Below, piece by piece: positions 38,719 through 49,410 of a stretch of 64,000 nt of DNA. The stretch comes from an uncultured Methanomicrobiales archaeon (GTDB lineage: Archaea > Halobacteriota > Methanomicrobia > Methanomicrobiales > Methanospirillaceae), in contig CAILCG010000016.1 of the NCBI GenBank assembly GCA_903832665.1, positions 1 through 64,000 of the forward strand. Reading direction: 5' to 3'. The translations under genes and the position numbers were made by a program. How positions within the stretch are numbered: the stretch's first letter is position 1; every line of letters starts with the position of its first letter. The notes under the pieces are model-generated. The model was not told the origin of the DNA. It worked only from the letters and a program-made list of their open reading frames with translations, and did not search any database.

Positions 38719-38943
38719 AGTAACACCGGGATCTGTCTCTTCACCAGGGAGGATCTTTTTCCGGCACATGAGCCGGAGATCAGGTTTTTTCGCACCAATT
38801 TTTTTTGGCACCGCTGTTGAATTGGACAGTTCTTATGACAATGTGATTCAAACGCGAAATCGTATAAATACGGCGTTGAGTGAAAAAATTATTGCAGTCA
38901 CCGCGGGATTTATGCTGCAATAAAAGGAGATCTTATACGGGAG

Positions 38944-39120
38944 GTGGGAATAATCGAATCTTCGAGATTTTATCTGGTCCTCACCTGTGGCATCATCGCC
39001 TTCTTCGCCGCCTACATGAATTACCGTGAAACTGCAGTTGCGTCATGGAGCACGTACCTGATGTTCATTTCAGCAATCCTCATCGTAGCCGGCACTATGT
39101 ACAAAGGAAAGGATGCATAA
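38944..39120 (+). CDS. 58-residue membrane protein
   Basis: A short open frame starting with GTG 38944 encodes two membrane helices separated by a loop (SRFYLVLTCGIIAFFAAYM and STYLMFISAILIVAGTMY) and a charged end, KGKDA. A good TATA-like GTATAAATA lies about 80 bp upstream at 38863-38871, and AAGGAG at 38924-38929 is 14 nt before the start. The composition fits a real small membrane protein. No family recognised. It is divergent from the permease. Confidence 0.55.
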   Translation: MGIIESSRFYLVLTCGIIAFFAAYMNYRETAVASWSTYLMFISAILIVAGTMYKGKDA

Positions 39121-39290
39121 TTTTTTTTCAGCGCGTTTTTTCTTTTTCATTCAGCTCAGTATTCCACGGGGCAGGTTTCTCACCAGTTTTTCCGGCCGGG
39201 TAAGAATCCGGACATGGTCAAAGATTAGGCATTGAATCTCTCCCAGGGAATGAGGACCGGAAATACCGGTCATGAAGAGAAGGCTTTCCT

Positions 39291-39534
39291 GAACAACGAG
39301 AAAAAATCCGGTTATTAATCTCATTATTTTTCGATTTTCAGGAGTGTTGCACAAGAACAAAGTGTTCCACCCTTGATTCTTGAAAACCGGTACCATGATC
39401 TGGAGAAACGATGATCCCCCGCCTCAGGGCCTCTCCGAGGCACGGCGGGGCAAGGAAGTTTCCGGCATTTTTATTGTTGGTCGTTGATCCACAGCGAGGG
39501 CGCCTCTTCGGGGGCGGCGGGGTTCATCATAATT
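39291..39534 (+). repeat. Dispersed 240-bp repeat, unit 1
   Basis: It begins GAACAACGAGAAAAA and ends with GGCGGGGTTCATCATAATT. Inside are TTTCGATTTTC, a CCTCAGGGCCTCTCCGAGG hairpin and CAAGGAAGTTTCCGGCATT. It is followed directly by unit 2 in the same direction, and a third copy lies inverted at 57261-57450. Confidence 0.8.
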
Positions 39535-39775
39535 GAACAATGAGAAAAACCAGGAATTAATCCCATTGCTTTTCGATTTTCCGGAGAAACGCACAAGAAT
39601 AAAGTGTCCATACCCGAAGCATGAAAATCGGTATTATTTTCTGGAGTAATGATGAACCCCCCTTCCTGGGGCCTTTCCGAGGCACAGCGGGGCAAAGAAG
39701 TTTCCGGCATTTTATCGTTCGTCATTGATCCGCCGCGGGGGCGCCCCTTCGGGGGCGGCGGGGTTTATCGTATGT
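39535..39775 (+). repeat. Dispersed 240-bp repeat, unit 2
   Basis: A tandem copy of unit 1, about three quarters identical by eye: GAACAATGAGAAAAACC, TTTCGATTTTCCGGAG, GAGGCACAGCGGGGCAAAG, AAGTTTCCGGCATTTTAT, CCCCTTCGGGGGCGGCGGGG. It runs into the hairpin element at 39783. Confidence 0.8.
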
Positions 39776-39782
39776 GGGGGTA

Positions 39783-39800
39783 TGGGGGTCTCAACCCCCA
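39783..39800 (+). repeat. Covarying 7-bp hairpin, copy 1
   Basis: Arms TGGGGGT and ACCCCCA around the loop CTCA, followed by TCAACAT. A second copy at 56959-56976 has arms TGGGGAT and ATCCCCA with the same loop: one base pair changed from G-C to A-T on both sides, so pairing is kept. Confidence 0.75.
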
Positions 39801-40059
39801 TCAACATAATGATATGATTCTCTGGAGAAGTCTTCGTTTTCAATGATATCCGGAAAAACCCCGTACCTGCCATGAGAAGGACTCTGAGGAGACAGACCTC
39901 GATGAGTGCACCAAGACCCCTTTTACCGGGATATCCCATTCAGAATTGTTGGCGCAATCGCGGGGTTGCCTGATAGCAGCGGCAGAAGAATGAGTTAAAT
40001 AGAGTTACGGGTGCGACTCAACTATTTTAGAGGATTTTCTCCCGGCGAAAAAAAGAAAA

Positions 40060-41253
40060 TTACCGGTTTTTCCTGATAGAGAAGAGTGCAATTCCCCCCA
40101 GGGCGACTAACGCCACCAGTGGGATCGAACCGGATCTCTGCGGGGTTGTGGGAGTTGCCGGGGATAATCCGGCTACGACCGTGCTGGTTGCACCGGCGTT
40201 TACTTCCGTGGTGACTTCGTAATCCTGGTAACCGGCGAGCCGGACCATGATCGCATGGGTTCCGGTCGGGATTGCCTTGAGCGTGAGGGGAGTAATCCCT
40301 ACGAAATTATTGTCAATGAAAACATTTGCACCCGCGGGGGTTGAGGAGACGGACACTTCGCCGACCCCGGCTTTGGGCCCGGAGGGCTGGAGGATCGCAC
40401 TTACCTCAGAAACGGTATTTGCATAGACCGTCACCCGGGTACTGTAGGGCTGGTACCCGGCCAGGGTAAGCGTAACCGTGTGTTCCCCGATCGCGATCGT
40501 ATTGAGTTTGAGGGATCCGCTGCCGGGAGTCTGGCCGTAATTTGCACCATCAAGAGTTACTGAGGCACCGCCGGGGCTTGACGACACGTATACCCAGCCG
40601 GTGGTACTGACCGGCATCGGGTTGAGCGAGGCAGAGACCATCTTGGTTCCCCCGGCCGGCACGTCAACGGTCGATTTCCAGTCATAGTATGCGGCACGAT
40701 CGAGTTCCAGGATATGGGTTCCGGCGGCAAGCTTGTTGAGCGTCAGGGGAGTTGTTCCGCGTTCGAGCCCGTCCAGGATCACCTTGGTATTGGTTGGATC
40801 GGAGAGAATGTACAGGGATCCTGAAGAATCCAGAGCCGTGAGGGGGCAATAGACATTGGACCGGGTTCCTGACGAGACGGAGGTGGTGGTCGTGTACGTG
40901 CGGTACCCATTCAATTCAGCCTGGATCGTATAGCTGCCGGGCCAGACATCACTGATGGTCAGCGGTGCACTGCCACGGTAATTTCCATTGAAATAGATGG
41001 AAGCGCCAGAGGGCGAGGACGCCACATAGACCGATCCATAATTGACCGGTACCGGGGTTTCGACCGGGTTCAGGGTCGCATATTCGGTGATCGTCTCACC
41101 GATGGAAGGGGAAGAAAGTTGCCCGGAATAGGTAGTGTAGCCGGCTTTCACTACGGTAAATGAATGGTAGGGAGCCGCAGTAGAGTACACGGGAACCGTG
41201 AGCGATCCTCCGCTGATCACACCTTTGTCCACGCAGTTGCCTGTGGTGTTCAC
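40060..41253 (-). pseudogene. PEGA-repeat surface protein, 5' truncated
   Basis: At least 397 residues with four PEGA domains in a row (each about 70-80 residues, with patterns such as VSSSPGGASVTLDG, GQTP, and GEHTVTLTLAGYQPY), then a Pro/Thr linker and a C-terminal membrane anchor (SIPLVALVALGGIALFSIRKNR-type, about 20 residues). PEGA proteins are cell-surface or S-layer-associated in methanogens. There is no signal peptide: the open frame begins abruptly near 41300, where it meets the other strand's gene fragment. The GTG at 41253 is only the first available codon. I infer that the 5' part was lost in a rearrangement. Confidence 0.75.
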
Positions 41254-41271
41254 ATAATTACAATCAATGGA

Positions 41272-41634
41272 GAGAGTTACAATCTTGCTTATTTCAACAA
41301 GGTGTCTGTCTCAAACACCCTTGAGCATGTCGAGGTGAAGTATAACATAAGACATGATGGGGCTGATACTACCCTTACCATCACGAAAGACTATATAACC
41401 AAACTTCGGGAAGAACATCCGGGTTGGGAACCGGGCCTTTATGCCTGGGGTCTTGGTTATACGTATGATGTGGATGCTCAAGGGTTTGACACGAATTCAG
41501 TACTCGGGGACTATGCCTTGAAGAATTCTATGACCATTGAACACCTCAAAAAACGCGGTTTGGTGCACCATAAGATCGGGGGTAACATCACGTATTTATC
41601 CGGAGTTCCAAGCGTGCACTATATCATGAGCTGA
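41272..41634 (+). pseudogene. C-terminal fragment of an unknown protein
   Basis: An open frame without its own start encodes about 120 residues with good coding character (NTLEHVEVKYNIRHDGADTT, TKDYITKLREEHPGWEPGLY). It ends at a TGA at 41632. The 5' end runs directly into the truncated PEGA gene on the opposite strand, so both genes lost their beginnings at this junction. Family not recognised. Confidence 0.5.
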
Positions 41635-44361
41635 AAAAAGTACCGGTTTTCCTTTCTAGTGGACATACTCTGCCAGGCCCCTCTTATGCAAAACCCCATC
41701 CGCTCCTTTTTTTACCTGTAAACGCTTCTACCGGTTGCCCATTATTTCTGTCGGATAATGCCCGTTATTACCAGGCTTCGAGCCGCGTGACAGAACAGGA
41801 AGGTTACCGGATTTTCAATACCATTCACCCAAACCTGAGTTATTATGATTTTCTCCTGCGCCCTGAGCACCCGAATCCGAATTCTAGGAATACCAGTGAC
41901 AGCGGTGAAAGTGAATTCGCGAAGTCGCTATTCAATATTTATGGATGTAGGTGAGTGAAAGCCCTTATCCCCAGTACCAGCACTGGTCCCTCTACCCATG
42001 CCGGTTGAGCAGTTCAACCAGAAAGGTTATGCTCTCTCATATGTCATTGTCCGCGTGAAACAGTTCACATTTTAGGGGATCATCCCTCTCAGCCAAAAGT
42101 CGCAGGATACGCTAATATTACGCAGAATATCTTGAAGATTCAGTCAACCGAGTAAAAGGTTCAATTTCATTCACGCTCAACCGGAACTGTAGCCTGCCGG
42201 TAGTAGCGGTAGCATATACCGGTTCTTCACGGAATTTCTGCCTTTTCGGATATGATCTTTTTCGTATAAGGCTCCATCAGAATTTTATCAATAAGAGACC
42301 CTGTGCCTGTAACAGTCTATTTGAAGGAGGCAATGATTCAGTATTGGACTTGATTCACCTGGTGCGATCATCTCTGCCAGCAAGGACATGCCTACAACGA
42401 TCGTGTATTATGCGAACGGGCAGCCGCAATAGCGGGCAGATGATCGGGAGGCGTTTATGATGCCGGTTCCCGGAGTTGATATAGTTCCTGCGAAGTATAT
42501 TTTGCAATTCCCATCAGATACATTCGTACATACTGGAGAGAATGATAAAACTGCCTACTTGAACGGGTAACCTTTTTTATGAGTTAGAAGAAATTCACAA
42601 ATCCTGCCTGACAACAGGAATTTTTTACATTCGAACGGATAGATCCAGTTAACGGATCCAGGGGAATATACTGACTGGATCGAAGATGCAAAACGGGAGA
42701 CTTATAATATCCAAATCGATGATTTTACCGGTTATTGGAAAGTTCCAGCAGGACCAGACATATAGATACCAGCGATGATAAATACCGAATACAGTACTTG
42801 TTTACTGCATTAACGGGGCAAACGAAGGATGATCCATCTCAAGATAACGGTCCCATACTTCAACAGGTTCTTGAATGGAGCCAGGTAGGAAATATTAATA
42901 CTTGAACTATCGCCTCGTGGACTGACTCTATGAATATTGTGGGAAAATCTACCTATCAAACCGGAAACAGGAACTGTGTGAATATCTGAGATGAAATTAA
43001 AGGACAAATAGATTGGAATTCTGGTACCAGGATGAAGTATACATATAACACCAAGACGTCGAGATAATCGCATTTGAGAACCGATGTTATCCCTATAAAT
43101 TCCCGTTTGAGTGTATAGGGGGGGTTTACGAAACGTATAAAATTTCAGGCAAATCAACGATGATTATTGACAGTGAGTTTTACCGCATGTCCTATAATAG
43201 ATAAGACGGCAGTTCAGCCCCAGTCAGTTTAAGTCAAAGGGTCACTCCTGGGGCACCTATTACAATCCTTGATCACTTGAGCGTTGTTATTGTGACAAAT
43301 CCATCTAATATTCAATTAAAAACTCAAAATTGATAGTAATGGAGAGATGGTGTTCTCATGCAAAAAAGACGATAACTCCTGATTTGTGTATTAATCTCAA
43401 TCATTTTTTTCAATGGAATCGGGCGTGTCACAAATGTTCCAGAAAATCTTCCTATACCACATTGAAAAACAGTACTGGGTTTAATGATGCTATTCAAACG
43501 ACCTCCATTGTCTAACCACGTCGGTTCGCAGCCGAATCGGAGGTTTCGAATTCTCGAGGGTACCAAAACATTCGCACTTCAATTCGATGAATTTACTGCA
43601 TTCGATCTCAAAGCCAGTAAAGTGCGAAATCTGACGGAGGCCTTTAGATGTGGGGAGATATTATTGCAGATGGACAAGAAGGAGAAAACAGTAGATTGGA
43701 TTTTTTCGCTAATAGCGGCATCAATTTTTTTCACTTATCGCCGCCATTATTGCAGATCCATCCGACACGTTATCACCTAGCAGTTCCCGAAGAGGGCGGA
43801 CATGACGAATTTATCGCGACGCCAACACCCTCGGGTACTTTCCCAAATCTCCCGAATTCTGCAAATAAAATTTCGCTCGATGTCGTGTTTGTGCCAATTC
43901 TCAGTAGATATCTGCAATTACTGAAAGTCTTTTCAATCGGTTTGGTGTGGGGGGTCTTTTAGCAGGGTGATAGCGCATTGCCCAACACACAATTTCCCAC
44001 ATATTAATTTTTGTTTATTGTTTTTCTGATAATTGCAGCACATCCCGTGCTGGCTTCCGATAACGGGGCAAGGGATACCTGTGTCGGTTCTAACCGGTAG
44101 ATCAATTTCAGTATCATCTCCAGAAACTAGAGCGGTGACCCGGAGATGAATATGTATAAGATGGCGAAGGCAAATCTCACGAGTAAAAATGCTGGGCCGC
44201 ATCACAATATTCCAGAGACCCCTTCAGTTTCAATACCTGAAATAAACATCACCCCGCAGATATGGAAAAAGACGTATGCCGGAGACGTGTTGGTGTTTGC
44301 CAAACATAAAACACTCCGCTTTGCTTTAACATCATGCATTGCAACCGGGAATTTCTGAATT
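41635..44361. other. Decayed coding DNA, no intact gene
   Basis: About 2.7 kb with short open pieces interrupted by stops in every frame. Some pieces read like worn protein sequence, for example a plus-strand stretch at 43648-43962 (GGHDEFIATPTPSG). The composition is more AT-rich than the flanks. I read it as remains of one or more large surface-protein genes. No tRNA, integrase or transposase motif was seen. Confidence 0.55.
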
Positions 44362-44985
44362 TTAAGGAGATAAAAAAATCGCCTGGATTTCCGCACGGGG
44401 AAATTTCTCTCCCCGGACCCGCAGGGACCACCGCCGGGTCGTGACCGACTGAAGGGTCATCATGCCAAACAGCGAGAGCACCTCTTCTTCCGTGAAAAAA
44501 TGGGTGCAGATTCCCCCGGCATTCTCGGTCGTCCCCGGTTCCACAACAACTCCCTTCCTTGATCGGAAATCTTCATCAGAAAATGCCGAGAACGAGAGCG
44601 TCCCTCCCGTTTTGAGCATACGGACAGCTTCGAGCGCTGCATGGGAACGATCGCGGCTGTGCATGTGGGAAAGTACATGATTGGCGATCACCCCGTCAAA
44701 CAACCCAGGCCGTAACGGGAGGTGGCGGGCATCGGCAACACAGAGGGTTCCGTTATTCACATCCGGGAAAACCTGTCGGCACATCCGGACCGCACTGGAA
44801 GAAAAATCTATGGCAGTCACCTCCCAGGATCGGGAACCCATACCGGCAAGGGACTTGCCATTCCCGCATCCCAGTTCAAGAACCCGGGAACCCGGGGGTA
44901 ACGGGGGGAGGTGCCAGACGCTCCCGCTCCAGAGGGCTCCCCGTTGCGAGTAATCCTTCTCCCAGGCTTCAGAATCCTTTCCCAT
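44362..44985 (-). CDS. Class I SAM-dependent methyltransferase
   Basis: A 207-residue methyltransferase. Motif I is VLELGCGNGKSL (about residues 35-46), the acidic end of strand 2 is AIDFSS, motif II/III region is VADARHLPLRPGLFDGVIANHVLSH, and GGTLSFSAFSDEDF follows. Methyl donor is S-adenosylmethionine; acceptor is unknown (small molecule is more likely than DNA at this size). It lies at the edge of the decayed region but is itself intact. No operon partner. Confidence 0.9.
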   Translation of the reverse strand: MGKDSEAWEKDYSQRGALWSGSVWHLPPLPPGSRVLELGCGNGKSLAGMGSRSWEVTAIDFSSSAVRMCRQVFPDVNNGTLCVADARHLPLRPGLFDGVIANHVLSHMHSRDRSHAALEAVRMLKTGGTLSFSAFSDEDFRSRKGVVVEPGTTENAGGICTHFFTEEEVLSLFGMMTLQSVTTRRWSLRVRGEKFPRAEIQAIFLSP

Positions 44986-45226
44986 AGTTTCCAGCTGATT
45001 TGCGTCAGGATAATCCTTATACCCAGTGATCCGGGAACTAGGAATCCGGCCAGGGATGTAAAATTCCCCGGAAATTCATCCCTCTCCAGAAAATAAATCC
45101 AGGAAAATTGAACCAAAGCACTCATATAAGCGGGGAGAAAATGTGTATTTGTATTGACGATCATCAGGAGACCAGGTAAAAAACAGGGTGGCGGGTTCCT
45201 ACCTCTGGGAATATTGGGGCATTTTC

Positions 45227-45973
45227 ATGACTGAGGTCGTCTATCACGAGTACCAGAAATCCGGCAGGAATCACGCCGACCATTCCTATCTCGTGGACGT
45301 GGGAGAGGAGATCGATATCCAGCAGGTCATGGAATACAAATGGAAAGTATTCGACAGCGTTATTCTAAAACCGCCCCACCCCCGGACAAGATATTTTGAA
45401 CTGGTCATCAATGAGTACTTCCACGACAATGTCTCATCCATCGATGATCTCCAAGTCTACCCGGTCCTTGCCAATAAGAAACCCGACTTCCGGATCCTCG
45501 AGCTCACCCTCAAGCGGGGCGACTGGGCGATCACCGAACGGATCTACAAAAAAGCCAATACTACCGAGATCCAGTGGATCTATTCCGATGATTTCCACCT
45601 CTTTGCCATCACCCACGCGCAGGACAATCTGGAAGAGATGGTGGAACAGATTGTCCAGAAGATCGACGAGACTGCCAGTTCCGTAAAATCCGGGTACCGC
45701 ATCTATTCCCATATGGAGAACCAGCGGATGCGCAGGGAAGCATTCGATGCCGTGATGGAGAGCCAGAGCGGGATTACGATCAACAAGACCGCGATCCTCA
45801 AACACCCAGAATTCCAGCTCATCGCTGAACTGGGAGAAGGCGACCGGCGGAAGATGCAGGAAGAGATCCTGCAGGATCTTGTTGCCCTGGGGGCAACGCT
45901 GGATACGTTTGGCGGCTCCAACAAGATCGTGGCCAAACTCAATATTCCGGAAAAGACCGATATCAACAAATAA
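45227..45973 (+). CDS. Conserved-looking protein, unknown function
   Basis: A 248-residue soluble acidic protein. No motif is recognised; the ATG at 45227 (MTEVVYHEYQKSGRNHADHSY) is more natural than a GTG at 45188. The middle reads like an alternating strand/helix domain (DFRILELTLKRGDWAITERIY), and the C-terminal third is helical (GEGDRRKMQEEILQDLVALGA). A role connected to the neighbouring Cdh operon cannot be inferred since it is on the opposite strand and convergent. Confidence 0.7.
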   Translation: MTEVVYHEYQKSGRNHADHSYLVDVGEEIDIQQVMEYKWKVFDSVILKPPHPRTRYFELVINEYFHDNVSSIDDLQVYPVLANKKPDFRILELTLKRGDWAITERIYKKANTTEIQWIYSDDFHLFAITHAQDNLEEMVEQIVQKIDETASSVKSGYRIYSHMENQRMRREAFDAVMESQSGITINKTAILKHPEFQLIAELGEGDRRKMQEEILQDLVALGATLDTFGGSNKIVAKLNIPEKTDINK

Positions 45974-46026
45974 CTGGCCCATATCGAAGAACTTCAGGAT
46001 CTCGGCTGGCTCTTTGAGTAACCGGG

Positions 46027-47856
46027 TCAGTGAACAAAATACTCTTTTTTGCCCGGAATATAAATTGCCGACGAATATTCCTCAATGAAATCCGCATCGC
46101 AGAGGAGATCGATGTACACCATCTTTGTTGCCACATCCTGGGCAGCCAGCCGGTTCCTTCCGGAAATGAGCGCCGCATACGCACCGCTCAGGGAACCGTT
46201 GCCGATTCCCTGGAAGGCAGCGTTATAGAAATCCGGAATTATGCCGAAGCGGACGATATTTTTTGTATTCGCATAGGTCCCGAATGCCCCGGCGAGGTAC
46301 ACCTGTTTTACATCCCCCACATGGACGCGGTATTTTTTCAACAGGACGCCGATAGAGCCGAGCACGGCAGCTTTTGAGTCCATCAGGTATGCCATATCCC
46401 GGGACGTGATGATAATATCCCGGCCGGTCGCAGTCCCCTCCTTGGGGACAAGCACATATTCAGGTCCGTCCGGGCCTGCCCGTACGCCCGGTTTTCCTTC
46501 AACAATCTTTCCGGTGAAATCAAGAATGCCGGCCTGTGCCATCGCCGCTGCCGCATCGATGAGGCCGGAACCGCAGAGGCCCCGCGGGGGGACGTTCCCG
46601 ACCGTAGTTACGGAAACGGATAATTGTTCAGGGTCGATGGTCACCGAGTCGATCGCACCCTGCATGGCCCGCATGCCGGAACTGACACCGGCCCCTTCAA
46701 AGGCAGGGCCTGAGGCACAGGAGACGGAGGAGAGCCAGTCCGTATTGCCGAGCACCACTTCGCCGTTCGTGCCAAGATCGATCAGGAGGGAGAGCGCCTT
46801 TCCATCCTGCATGCCGGAAGCCACGACATCCCCGACCGCATCCCCCCCAACAAAGCGGCTGACATTGGGCAGGCAGTACACGTACGCTTCAGGGTGAACC
46901 CCGAGACCGAGCGTATGAGCCCGGACTACGATCGGTTTCCGGGAGACCACCGTATTGACCAGTTCCAGGTCATGGGCGTCTTTGCCTACAAGGAGATATT
47001 CCATAACGGTATTTCCCCCGATACAGACATCATAAACCGAAGAATGGTCAACCCCGGCCGACGCGATCAACTGGTAGATAACAATGTTGATGCTCTCTAC
47101 GGCCAGGCGCTGGAGGGCAGATTTTCCGGCAGGTTTTTTTCCCGCGTGAATACGGGTGAGCAGTTCTTCGCCGAGCGTAATCTGGCGGTTGAGGGAGGAG
47201 GCCTGGGCGCAGATGGTCCCGTCAGAAAGATTCACCAGCACGCCCACGACCGTGGTGGTGCCGAGATCCAGGGCAAGCCCGTAGTTCTGTGTCCGGGTAT
47301 CTCCTTCCTCTATTGCGATCACCTCCGGGTAATGGTGCGAGCGGATGATGGTGACGGTCACCAGCTCCCTTGCATCGACAAGGCGATCGTGCTGCTCTTT
47401 TGTCATATGCGGGCGGGTCCCGGTGTAACCTTCAAGACGCAGCGAACGGGACGATGCCTGCCCGCCGGTCCCGGTAACCGGCAGTAACAGGTATTTCGTT
47501 ACGAGCGGTGCCGGATCGGAGGAGACCTTCATCACGTTCGTGAGAATCCGGGGGGAGAAGATCCGGCTCTCCACGGGAATGATGAACTCGCAGTCGCCCA
47601 GTACATGGGTATGACAGGCCCGGCAGTAATTGTTCCCGATCTCTTCGGCCGTGAGACCGTGCCGGCTCTCCGGGGTACCCGCATCGCATGAACCCTCTAC
47701 AAAAATGACTTTGCATTTATTGCATTCCCCTTTCCCGCCACAAATGGACTCAAAGAGGATCGCAGCCCTGCGGATCGCCTCGAGCACCGTGGAACCCCGG
47801 GGTACGGAGACCTGCCGGTTCACTGGGGAGAACGAGACCGTGACGCGATCAGTCAT
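46027..47856 (-). CDS. RACo-like corrinoid reductive activator
   Basis: A 609-residue protein with an N-terminal 2Fe-2S ferredoxin domain (CGGKGECNKCKV and CRACHTHV) and a large C-terminal ASKHA-type ATPase domain (DUF4445: LALDLGTTTVVGVLV, CIGGNTVMEYLLVG, LIDLGTNGEVVLGN, CGSGLIDAAAAM, VYLAGAFGTYAN). This is the layout of RACo, which uses ATP to reduce the accidentally oxidised Co(II) corrinoid of the corrinoid iron-sulfur protein back to active Co(I). It follows cdhE, the cobamide-binding subunit, by about 105 bp on the same strand, which supports that job. AGGTGA 5 nt before the ATG sets the start. Confidence 0.9.
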   Translation of the reverse strand: MTDRVTVSFSPVNRQVSVPRGSTVLEAIRRAAILFESICGGKGECNKCKVIFVEGSCDAGTPESRHGLTAEEIGNNYCRACHTHVLGDCEFIIPVESRIFSPRILTNVMKVSSDPAPLVTKYLLLPVTGTGGQASSRSLRLEGYTGTRPHMTKEQHDRLVDARELVTVTIIRSHHYPEVIAIEEGDTRTQNYGLALDLGTTTVVGVLVNLSDGTICAQASSLNRQITLGEELLTRIHAGKKPAGKSALQRLAVESINIVIYQLIASAGVDHSSVYDVCIGGNTVMEYLLVGKDAHDLELVNTVVSRKPIVVRAHTLGLGVHPEAYVYCLPNVSRFVGGDAVGDVVASGMQDGKALSLLIDLGTNGEVVLGNTDWLSSVSCASGPAFEGAGVSSGMRAMQGAIDSVTIDPEQLSVSVTTVGNVPPRGLCGSGLIDAAAAMAQAGILDFTGKIVEGKPGVRAGPDGPEYVLVPKEGTATGRDIIITSRDMAYLMDSKAAVLGSIGVLLKKYRVHVGDVKQVYLAGAFGTYANTKNIVRFGIIPDFYNAAFQGIGNGSLSGAYAALISGRNRLAAQDVATKMVYIDLLCDADFIEEYSSAIYIPGKKEYFVH

Positions 47857-47961
47857 GGGAGTCACCTGCAGAGGATCCGGAAAAATGAGGAGATGCAGCA
47901 GGTATCATACCGTGTGAAGCGGTAGGGGGACCAGGATTTTTTTTGGTTCGGTACGCACCAT

Positions 47962-49410
47962 TCATGACCCGGCAGACCAGCGTTCCCTGATAAAGGCAGC
48001 AATGCCGGAAGAATCCTTGGGGCCGACCAGGATCTTCCAGCCGGTCGCCTCTTCCGTCTCCCCGCTCAAGCGGGCGGAAAGCCCGGGGATGATCAGCGTC
48101 TTGTGATTCACCATCTCCGCCACTCCGAACTCTTTTATGGCCGAGGCAATTGCGTCCGCAGTAAAATACCGGCCGGCAACGGCACTCTCCACGCTCAGGC
48201 CGCCGGTATCGGTCACGATGAGATAACAATCAAGATTGGATGCCTTGATATCCGACTCGACAGTGAAGTAAGTGAGTGCGTAATTGGTGGTGATCAGGAC
48301 CGGGGAGTCCCGGTCGGGCCTGCCAAAGGATTTCACGCCCGCTTCGACAGAGACCGGTTTTCTCGGGTCTGAGTAGAGATTGAAGCGCCAGATCAGCTGG
48401 GGAAGGAGCACCCAGCCATCGAGGCTGTGCATGATGAGCAGGTCGGAGTACCGGGACAGGAGCATCGATGCCATGGTAGCTTCGCGCCATTTCAAGACAT
48501 CTTCGGAGAGCTCCCCGCTGGTCCAGACCGTGAGGGGGACCCCGAGAAGGGGAAACCCGAAGAGTTCATCAAAATTCCGGCAGGCCTGTTTCCGGATCGC
48601 TGTAAAGGTGTCGATAGTACGGGCCAGCCCGTCTTCTGCCACCGTGCCGGGGTCCAGCACGAGATCCGTTACGCCGTACGCGAGCAGGGTCCGGACAAGG
48701 GAACGGAGCAGGGGGAGATCCTGCGGAGAGAAGACCGCAAGCGGCGCCTGGTACTCCAGCGCGAGATCGGCCATGGCCTTCCAGTTCTTCCCGGTCGCCG
48801 CATAGATGAGCGGGTGCTGGCCCCTGGTGACCGCAAGACCCGCTTCCATCACCACGGGATCGAGGGCACAGAGGATCAGGGGGAGGCGGGTGGCACCGGC
48901 AACTTTTCTTACGGCTGCCCCAAAGAGCCCGGGATCCCCGGAGCAGGAGCGGACCGCAATCGCATTGAGGGTCAGGGTTCTCCCGATATAATTGTAGGAA
49001 AAACCACTGATCTGCCGGACCCGTTCATCAAGCTCCTCATCGGTCATGAGGTCGTTGACATCGATTGCCACCGGTGTCGGGTTATGGTACGTGAACTCGT
49101 GGCGCTGGAGCACGTATTTTCCCCCCACCGCAATACCGGTCTCGCCGGTCCCGATGGTCACCTGCCGGACGGGCGGGGCCATAAGGGCAGAGAGGGATTC
49201 GTGCTCCTTCCGGTACTTGTCGGTATGGAGGGGAGGGCATGCCGTGAGCGACAGCTCCCCATTCACTACCCGCGTAGCAAAGGCCATGCAGTTGGATTCC
49301 CCGCATTCCTTGCAGTTTGTCCGGGGCAGCAGGGAATAGACATCGATGGGGCTGATCTCGCGGATACTCTTCTTTGCCTTCTTTTGAGGCATGGTGCCTG
49401 ATCCGTTCAT
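47962..49410 (-). CDS. cdhE: CdhE, corrinoid/Fe-S protein large subunit
   Basis: A 482-residue gamma subunit of the CODH/acetyl-CoA complex. The N-terminal CKECGESNCMAFATRV with a further Cys in LTACPP is the 4Fe-4S motif that reduces the corrinoid; the central TIM barrel carries the methyl group site together with CdhD, and the C-terminal domain binds the cobamide base-off. It accepts methyl from tetrahydromethanopterin and hands it to CdhC. The ATG overlaps the stop of cdhD by four bases; a second ATG at 49392 is possible. Length is as expected for the family. Confidence 0.95.
   Translation of the reverse strand: MNGSGTMPQKKAKKSIREISPIDVYSLLPRTNCKECGESNCMAFATRVVNGELSLTACPPLHTDKYRKEHESLSALMAPPVRQVTIGTGETGIAVGGKYVLQRHEFTYHNPTPVAIDVNDLMTDEELDERVRQISGFSYNYIGRTLTLNAIAVRSCSGDPGLFGAAVRKVAGATRLPLILCALDPVVMEAGLAVTRGQHPLIYAATGKNWKAMADLALEYQAPLAVFSPQDLPLLRSLVRTLLAYGVTDLVLDPGTVAEDGLARTIDTFTAIRKQACRNFDELFGFPLLGVPLTVWTSGELSEDVLKWREATMASMLLSRYSDLLIMHSLDGWVLLPQLIWRFNLYSDPRKPVSVEAGVKSFGRPDRDSPVLITTNYALTYFTVESDIKASNLDCYLIVTDTGGLSVESAVAGRYFTADAIASAIKEFGVAEMVNHKTLIIPGLSARLSGETEEATGWKILVGPKDSSGIAAFIRERWSAGS

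Larger units (their letters stand above)
39121..40059. other. Repeat-filled intergenic region
   Basis: About 940 bp without a gene, filled by two tandem 240-bp repeat units (39291-39775) and a conserved hairpin unit (39760-39830). The rest has no recognisable feature. Short open frames here have related translations only because the underlying DNA is repeated. Confidence 0.7.

Noticed and set aside
39151-39725. Two similar minus-strand open frames suggesting a small protein family
   Set aside because: Their likeness comes from the tandem DNA repeat; the frames end at random and change frame between copies.
39291-39775. CRISPR-like array
   Set aside because: Only two long units in direct contact, without short regular spacers and without cas genes.
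48427-49401. 324-codon plus-strand open frame over cdhE
   Set aside because: Shadow of cdhE in GC-rich DNA; Gly/Arg/His-rich translation without a fold pattern.
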